NCBI GenBank assembly: GCA_035771165.1
Contig: JAWNZC010000174.1
Location: 194,501-258,500 of the forward strand
Direction of reading: 5' to 3'
Length of the DNA: 64,000 nt
DNA from: Paragorgia papillata
Taxonomy: Eukaryota > Cnidaria > Anthozoa > Scleralcyonacea > Coralliidae
Shown: one piece after another, positions 23,401-32,400 of the stretch
Position numbering within the stretch: position 1 is the first letter of the stretch
Layout of the letters: the number at the start of each line of letters is the position of its first letter
The notes under the pieces: generated by a model
Databases searched by the model: none
What the model was told of the DNA's origin: nothing
What the model saw: only the letters and a program-made list of their open reading frames with translations
Translations under genes and position numbers: made by a program

Positions 23401-26400
23401 TCCAATCAGCTCGTTATTTCGACGTACACCGCCATTTTGACGTACTCAAATTATCCATATTTGTAAATGGAGTGAATGCTGAGTGAATGAGGGTCCCTCT
23501 CTAACCCTACGGTATGAACAGTTTCGTTCAGGCTACATGAAGTAGACCAGGTGTTCTCTAGCCGAGGACTGAGATCTTGGGTCAAATAATTATTCAACCT
23601 CGTCCCCAGGGCGTTTCTTGGTTGGGAGTGCCATTTTTCTCGATATATTTTTCTAAATACGTGCAAAAATGAAATTTTTGAAAATTTCAAAATCTATATA
23701 AAATTTTTAAAAGCTTGAATATTTATTTTTCAAATTTTAAAAACATTTTTAAAAGTTTTTTCAAACTAATTAATTAATTCAGGAATAAATTAGTCTAGAA
23801 TTTTTGTGTACGTCGCTTGACGTGTTTGACGTACCCTAAATCCGCCCCTGGGCCTAACGAAAGAGGTAGAGAAGACTCTGAAAATGCCATTTCCAACGAT
23901 CTAGAGACTCCAAATTTTCAAAATTTTAACGCTCGGCGCCAACCATGGTGGCGCCTCGTGCGATTCGGACCCCCTAAGTTTATCATGATTCCTACGCCCC
24001 TGAATAGAACAGACTTCAGATTATATATTCAGACTTATATATATAGACTATATATAGACTTATATATTCAGTATCATTCCCAACGAACTTGCCAATACTG
24101 CTAACTTTGCTAACCGCACAGAAGAGTTTTTGGAGCCGACAGATATGTGTGCAAAGTGAAAAGGTGGTAATCTCCTGAGATTCTTGCAAAGAACTAGCTA
24201 GATTACTGATGTTTGGAGCAGAACCCTTTATTAGGGGCTGTTTATATGGAAGGCGGGACGGGACCTTAAGCGGGTTCGCATCGCTACTATATTTTCCCTT
24301 TATATTTATTTCATTTCGTTTATATAAAGAATGTGTTTGCCGGGACGTTTTTGTCCCGTCTCGCCTAACCTGGCTTGAGAGGGACAATTTACAGGGCTTT
24401 CAGAATTATTTCAAGTAGGCGGCTGTGAGGCGAGCGGGGAGTTTTTATCTTTAAACTACAACTAAAATTAATATATGTCAATAAATTCATGCACTTGACT
24501 TCCAAAATAAAAATAACGATGTGGCGTTTGTTAGACATCGGATGAGGAATCAGATTTCTCTGATGAATTATGCATGACCACATGCTATGATCGAAGGCGC
24601 ACAGGGCTTTTCTTGTGATACTTTGAGTAATCAAATTATTATAGATCAACGGATACATTTCGACAGGATTACTCGAAGTACTTGTTTTTTCCGCTTACCA
24701 AGATGGACGACGTCAATATTTTTAAACGAATACAAAATTACAAACATCGAGGAATAAAAGTAGGCAAGGTTGAGTAAAGAATAACTTTATTTTGATGCTT
24801 AAAGTAGAGAGAAAGGTGCAGAGCAGATATTTGAAAGAAAAGTAGCCGGCGGTAAACCTCGTGGCAACCGGCGGGGCTTTATTTTCGCCATATAAATGCT
24901 CTGTCCCGCCTAACCGTGGGCCCGGGGCGATATGTTGACGGATACCGTTTTGGCTATTTATTTTGATTCTTAAGCTGTTTATTCGATACAAATGAGTGAT
25001 AACGGCTAGTAGGAGCTAGACAGCAGCTCTTTATAATACGTCAAATTCTATTTATTTATTTTTTATTCTGTGTGGGTTTTTACAACTTTCTAGCTGTGTT
25101 GTGAAACGTCCCCGGTCGCGCTTGTCCTGCCTGAAAAATTCTCATATAAACCCGGGATGAAAAACGTCCCGTTACGCTTACTTGTCCCGTCCCGGCTCCC
25201 ATGTAAACAGCCCCTTAGAGTAAAATAATGAAACGTCGACACGTCAGTATTTCGTTACTAAAATATCTCAGCAGTTTACCACCTTTTCACTTTGGACTGC
25301 AAGAAGTATGGGTAAACGCGGACAAACCTAAATAGTGACGTCATCACGACGGAGCGCTATTAATGTTGCATGATAAATTTACAAGTCGAGCAATTCAATA
25401 CATTTTGGTCTGTATTTTTGCGTTTATAGGGCGACGGTCAGTTCCTTGGAAGATTTTGAACAAAGATTGAACGAGGTACCGTTGACCATGTTTTTATTAC
25501 CCACCTTTAGTTATGAGGAGATCCAACAAAGATGACGGAAATATGGGTCCTTTTTAATGCTCGAGACCGCTAACCTTATTTTGTCCTATATTTTTTTCTA
25601 TTTTTCTATTTGACTGTGGCCTCAGCTGCGCCCACAGTCCGATCAATCCACTTGTAAATTCTTTAAAAAATAGGTCAGCGGTTTCTACTATTGGGAGAAG
25701 GACGCAAATATCTACCATCTTAGATTGGTCACTTTGCTTGAGTTGTTGATATAGGTGATCAGCAATTCAGTTATTTATATAGGTCAGTGTGTGTTGCTCA
25801 CTGCAGTTCCCAACCATACTATAATGGTTAAACCTTTTTTTTTTCATCTAGGCAATAGAAAGAAATGCTATTTTGGAGAACGAGCTTGATGAAAAAGAGA
25901 CTCTTGTAGAAACTGTGCAAAGACTTAAAGATGAAGCAAGAGGTGTGGAAATATTGACAAACTTTTGCATGAGGGAAGAGAAGGCAGAGCTTGCATGGAT
26001 TCTTAACATCTGTTATAGTTTTAGATGAAACTAGTCGATCCTTCACTATCAGCAGAATGCAGATACATGTACAGTATTCCAAATGTTATGGCATCCGCGC
26101 AGGTCCTTCTCTCTTCTCTACGACAAGAGCCAGCTTGTAGGCTAGGCCTGGGGAATTTTGCCAGTAGAACTACTCTACTTGTCTGTTAATACCTCTCACC
26201 CACCTTCCTTCTTTCCTTCCTTCCTTCCTTCCTTCCTTCCTTCTTTCCTTCCTTCTTTCTTTCCCTCCTTCCTTCCTTCTTTCCCTCCTTCCTTCCTTCC
26301 TTCCTTCCTTCCTTCCTTCCTTCCTTCCTACCTTCCTACCTTCCTACCTTCTTTCCTTCTTTCCTTCTTTCCTTCCTTCCTTCTTTCCTTCCTTCCTTCC

Positions 26401-29400
26401 TTCCTTCCTACCTACCTACCTACCTACCTACCTACCTACCTACCTACCTACCTACCTACCTACCTACATACGTACCTACCTACCTACTTACCTACCTACC
26501 TACTTACCTACCTACCTACTTACCTACCTACTTACCTAGCTACCTACTTACCTACCTACTTACCTACCTACTTACCTACCTACCTACTTACCTACCTACT
26601 TACCTACCTACCTACTTACCTACCTACCTATCTACTTATCTATCTACTATTCTTATCTTTCACCCACCCTACATAACCATACTCTTCTCACCGCTCACTC
26701 CTCTACATAACTACCCACTTTCTTTTCCACCTATACACCGATCCACCTACCTACTCTTCTCACCCACCCTATATAACCACCACCTACCTTTCTACCTATA
26801 TACCTACCTACTAACCTACGTACCTATCTATACCTACCTGGGAGGGAAGATTGGTAGTTATGTAAAGCAGATAAGAGGTGGGAAGAGTAGGTATAGGTCG
26901 GTATATATGTAGGAATGAAGGTGGGTTATATGTAGGGTGGATGGGTGAGAAGAGTAAGTAGGTGGATCTGTAAGCTGGGTGAAATATGAGAATAGTAGGT
27001 AGGTGCCTATATACCGCCCTACCAACCTATACCTACCGTATGTATCTACCTACCTGCTGGCCTGGGGGCTCAACCATCCCCCCTCCCCCCCCCCCCCCCC
27101 CCCGAGAATATGTGAAAATTAGTAATCTGGAAATGATATTTATCCAATGTGAGCAAGTGAAATTCATAATCCTTTATATCATGTGTCTCACAATTTTGTC
27201 AGACTAAATTTTACTATTAGCTAGGGCATGCTAGAATATACAGCGTGACGAGTTCTCTATGTAAAGCTAGGGCAAGGTTTCCTGCATATGTTCTACGACT
27301 ACCAACGCCGGTGTATCATCTTACAGGCATTAATAAACAAAGTGCGAACTGCGAAGTGATTAGCGCCTTACCCAAGTATCAGACAATCCAATCTGGCTTT
27401 GAAGGAATATCGTATTTCACCGAATCACAAGTCTGGTAGCTAATATTGTGTGCGTTGCGGTGCTGAATTTCTCCAAATAATTTTGTTTCAATAAAAAAAA
27501 ATTCACCAAGGACAAAAAAATACAAAATGATGTATATTAATTAAAAGATATATAAAAAATACAACACATGGGGTTTTCTTATTGCATATTTCGAGTGCCG
27601 GGCGGAAGGGTCCGTTTTGGCGTGAGTGCCGGGCGCCGCCCACCGTGGGCAGGACTGTACCCACTACCCTACATGTATCTCACAAGTAATATTTGGCATT
27701 TTCACTCTATTACTACATGTTGTAGGGATTTTTGATGAAAACGTTTGAGAATAGCTGTAACTATCTTCATATTTTTATTAGATCTGCATCAAGAACTGGC
27801 GGTTAGAACACAGAAGAATCTCGAACTTGAGAAAACCGCGGTGAAGAGTGTCATCGATGGCAAGAAAGACCAGCCTGACAGAGTCAAAACACCCGCCTCT
27901 GTTTCCAATCACTTAAAGAAAGAGTTCAGTGGAAAGACGGAGAATTCACTGAGCTCCGGTGGAACACCGTCTCTGAAGGTTCAGAATGGCGGTACTCCAT
28001 TAACGCCTTCCGCCAGGATATCAGCTTTAAATATAGTTGGAGATTTATTACGAAAAGTTGGGGTGAGTTGTTGAAAAATATTTGACTAAGATCATATTTT
28101 ACATACATATTTTGATTACTTCTTCCCACAAGGGGCTTTTCAAGAGCAATTCACAAATTGGAAATTTTAACATGGCCGAGTCGAAGGCATATTAAAGGCG
28201 CTCCAATTAGCCGCCATACGACACATTTCGGACCACGGACTACAGCTAAGGCCTAGGTGTTGGTTTTGCGGAGGGAGGGAAACCGGAGAACCCGGCGAAA
28301 AACCCTCGAAGCACAGGAGGGACCAACTAAACTCTACTCACATGAGTCTCAAGCTCGAGACGGTCACCATCCTTTGCGCACATTAAATATTGTTTCGTGC
28401 AGAATAATCGGAAGATAGGGTTTTAAAAGGGTAAACTTTGGTGAGAATGAACTTCTTGCTTATTTAATCCGTTTTAGCATGATAAACAATGTTTAGTTGT
28501 TATTTGAGCTGATTTGACGTCGCAAAGCATTATGGTTAAATGTACCGCCGCCATCTTTTTTGGTACTGTCAACTGGAGGAAAGATCATAGAGATCATATA
28601 AATACTAGAGGGGGCATTGGCGGGAAAATTTGGTAACCACTTGGCAGCCGCCATTACCTTTCAGTCCATTGGTTAACCAACACGCCTAATGTTTGCCTCC
28701 AAAAAAATCCAAGATGGCGACGTTCAATTGGTTACCCGCGGTTGGCTGAAATTAAGATAGGATGTCCCTCTAGTATTTATATGATCTCTATGGGAAAGAT
28801 TTCGAAGTTTAAACTAGGTTCTGTACAACCGCTACTCTCCTTGCGGGGAAGGTCAAAAAAGGGAAATTATTGATTGGAAAAGTTGTTTGGTAATCTGATT
28901 GGATCACAATTACCAAATATGAAATAAATAAATAATCACTTCTATTTTCTGTTATTAACGGCAGATTGAGTGTCGAGTCATTATTGTATAGTCCTTAATT
29001 TAAGTGGACACGAACAAAGTTTCTGAATTGTGGTTTATGTATGTTTCATATTGTTTGGACTTTGGATTAACATTAGCAAAGATCAATTCTTTAACTATAC
29101 GTTTAATTGATTATATTTAGCTTGTATCAATTTTCATTTGATTAAAAGTTCGACATTGAGATTCGAGAACCAATGAACTCAGTCTAAGACGTCTTGCACA
29201 TTTTTTAATTTATGCTGATACTCTGCGTCAACGTTCATGTTTGCTCTAAGAAACTAAGAAGAGGAAATGATCGACGTGATTGGAAACGCATACATGTACA
29301 TTTTGTCGGATTATTTCCGATCGGATCGGTTTCGGATCTAAGAATATCGGATCGGATTCGGATTTCAAGCATAACCAATTGTCGGATTGTAACCGTCTAA

Positions 29401-32400
29401 TCCGACCCGATTCACACATCAAATTCGGATGGCAAAGAACATCAGGGACAGTGAGCTCTATATAACTGGAATGATATCTTTGGGGGCTTTCCATTTACAC
29501 GGTTAGACCGGTCAGTCCGGTAAAGTGGAGCACGAAACATTTGAGTTCTGCACGGTCCGACTGGAAAATTTGGTCCTAATAAAAAACAAGTCCATTCTGG
29601 CCGGACTGACCTTGTTTGACCTTGTAAATTGGAAAGCGCCCTTTGCATTCTCTATTGAAGCCAAACATGGCGGACATGTAGGTCTGAAGTACGAATAAGC
29701 TCAGTCCTTTACGCGGTGCGATCTGCATGATCAGGGCCCCGGAACTTACGTATAAGTATATAACTTATATATAATTAATAATATATATATAACGCTCACT
29801 ACCCTTGTGGAAGTTTGAGCACTCTGGGCCCATGCGCACTTCACGCTATCTGAATGTACTTCACCGATGCTGTCCCACATGCGGTTGTCACCGACGATCG
29901 CATGTGTATAAGTAATTGGTGAAATTCATTCAGATTGTTCCAAGCTACACTGATGAGCTGTTGTACAGCGAAACACCGTGTCTGTAGATTGAACTATATA
30001 TATATATATATATTATATATATATATATATATATGAGTGACGAACCATACCGGACAAGTAGAGAAAACTCTATATACTTTGGCCCGGCTGGGGCCAAGTA
30101 GAGTTTAAATCTACATGTATAAAGACTAAAGGCTGATTTCCAGTCAGTGGAATTTTGCGAGCGGGCGGAATTTTTCTTTGTCTTTTGTGCTCTGAATTAG
30201 ATTAGTTCCGCTCGAGAGCTCACAAGACAAAGAAAAATTCCGCCCGCTCGCAAAATTCCACTGACTGGAAATCAGCCTTAATGCTAGAAGCTAAATCTAC
30301 ATGTATAAAGACTAATTAATGTCTCGATATTGAAGAAACTAGTATCTGTTTCGAAATATCAAATAACCCAAGTACCACCATTCGACCACCAGCTCCCAAC
30401 TTGACCTGTAGCTCAGTCGGTAGAGCGTCGGACTAGTAAACCGAAGGTCGCGGGTTCGAATCCCCACCGGGCCAAGTAGAGTTTTCTCTACTTGTCCGGT
30501 AGGTTCGTCACTCGGAGTAACACTATTAATATCAATATATATTATATATATATATGTAATATTTATAAACCGCGCAGGAGGGCTTTATCGGATATAAAAC
30601 ACGAGGCGATAGCCGAGTGTTTTAGAGTCGATAAAGCCCGTACTGCAAGGTTTTTAAATGACTTCTAAAAAGAATCACTTCATACGTTCATTGGCGTAGT
30701 AATTTTGAAAATTAAGCTTATCTCAGCCGTTAAAAACCAGCGAGAAACTTAGAGCGAGTCTATATCACATATATAGATCCGATACGCTCATGATTTTTCT
30801 TTGTGTTTTCCTCATGAATTATTCGTGAATTTTAGAAATATATATATAGCTCACTACTCCCAGATGACAACGCCTGTTTACAAATGAAGACCTGTACCAG
30901 ATCTTATTGACCTAAGCAAGGTGATTTCGAGCATATTGGGCGTCTCAATTGAGCAAGCCAAGAAACTGACTCAACGTAAAAACGAGTTTACCGAGTTAGT
31001 CCGGAAACGGACTAACTCGCCTCTTGGACTTTAAAGAAGTTTTTTGGAGGATTTGACAGTACAGTACTAAGAAATTTTGCTCAGTTGTAAACCATAACCC
31101 TGACCAAAACACTAATCCTAAAGCGTACTCCAGCCCAAACCCTTAACTTAAAATTATCGTCGATGGTGATCCTCCAATTGGATTTCGTACTTTTCGTTTA
31201 CAAAAGGGAAACTTGGCTATATTACTAATTACAATCAATAACATACATTTTTGTTCTACTCTAGGCTTTAGAGTCCAAGCTGGCGTCGTGTAGAAACTTT
31301 GTTAAAGATCAACCGCGAACTATGAAAGGTGTTGGGTTGACCACCAGCTCGTCGTCAGATTCTTCAAGGTACGCTTGATTCTGAGAACTATTGAAAACAT
31401 TTTAAATGGGCAGTGTCATCGAGCAGGCCTTCTATATTCACGACATTCTCTAGTTTGGTTGCAATCTATAGTATTTTCTGAAGAGTTTTGTTTTCCTAAT
31501 TTTAAAAACGTGAACGCATTTGTCGTTTGTTAACACTTTGAGGCCTGGACCTCTCTGCTGAATGAAATCGTCTGGCGTTAGCCAGAATAAAATACTAAAG
31601 ACTCGTCTTCAGGCTTCAAAGTGTTAACGGTTTCAGCTCACTTTTCAGCGCGTACTTCAGAAGTTTGTTGCCAAGTTTCAATTTAGGTTTCCAAATTTAG
31701 ACCCCGTTTACACGATGCCTGTATAATTTAATGACGGGTTGCCACGTGACTGTTCTCTTCCAATGATAGTTCAGAGAAAGCTTTGCAGTGGCAAGTTTCA
31801 GGCTGGGGTGGCCAGATTAGCTTTGGCGCCCCCCAAAAAAATAAAGAAAAAAAGAAAAAAAGACATTACTGTATCTGATAAATGATCACATTTTTTGTTT
31901 TAAAATAACTGAAGTAGCAATATATAATATTACAACAAAGAATGGGTTCTCTCAAAGACCACGCCAATGCAAGCGGCGAAGTAGCGCCAAACCTCTAGGG
32001 TCGTCCGGGAGCATGCTCCCCCGGAAAATTTTGAAATCTAGAGTCTCTGATATGCCATTTCCTGCATTTTGGAGTGAGATTTTACAGAATTCTGAAGATT
32101 ATAAAACTTCTTAGTATAAATTTACAAGTTTATAATGCAAATCCTCGAATTTCATTGGCTATTGCAGGAGTTTATAATTGGTGATATAAACCAATGAAAG
32201 TCATTCTTTTTAAAAAAATTGACCAATGACAAAATGCTTAGTATAGCACGAACAATGATCATTAGAGCCAGCGGTTGTTCTGTTAAGCAACATTAATGGC
32301 GCCGAAATTATAACGGAGTGGGCAAATGAAAGAAGAAATTGGACATTTAGGCGAAGCAATACGTTCTACAGAAAACAAAAACGGCTACAAAATGGTTAGA

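Larger units (their letters stand above)
21178..24002. mobile_element. hAT-type element (middle level of nest)
   Basis: It starts CAGGGGCGTAGGAAGCAG and ends ATGATTCCTACGCCCCTG. The perfect 8-bp duplication AATAGAAC lies at 21170-21177 and 24003-24010. Without the insertion it carries, it would be about 470 bp, so it is non-autonomous. Its left end contains GC-rich runs (GGGGGGCCGG). Confidence 0.9.
20640..24030. mobile_element. MITE (outermost shell of a three-level nest)
   Basis: The left part, 20645-21177, matches the MITE at 10877-11331 (TTTCCTTGCTTCGTTTTTGAG, TGTTTGATATGCAAAT). Its right end resumes at about 24003 (AATAGAACAGACTTCAG, mirroring AAGTTTCTCTTATTTG). The interruption is the hAT element at 21178-24002. 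Confidence 0.7.
30035..30515. mobile_element. Inverted-repeat element carrying a tRNA-like end
   Basis: GAGTGACGAACCATACCGGAC and GTCCGGTAGGTTCGTCACTC are its ends. CAAGTAGAGAAAACTCTA and its inverse, plus a GGCCCGG block, extend the arms to about 60 bp. Between them lie a second fold-back (30129-30279) and, just inside the right arm, a tRNA-like sequence. Confidence 0.75.

Noticed and set aside
24016..24387. 123-codon minus-strand frame
   Set aside because: It spans the boundary of a Harbinger-like element and has no known domain.
26158..26676. 172-codon Pro/Ser/Thr/Tyr/Leu repeat protein
   Set aside because: It is a translation of the (CCTT)/(CCTA) tract inside an intron of the nudE-like gene.
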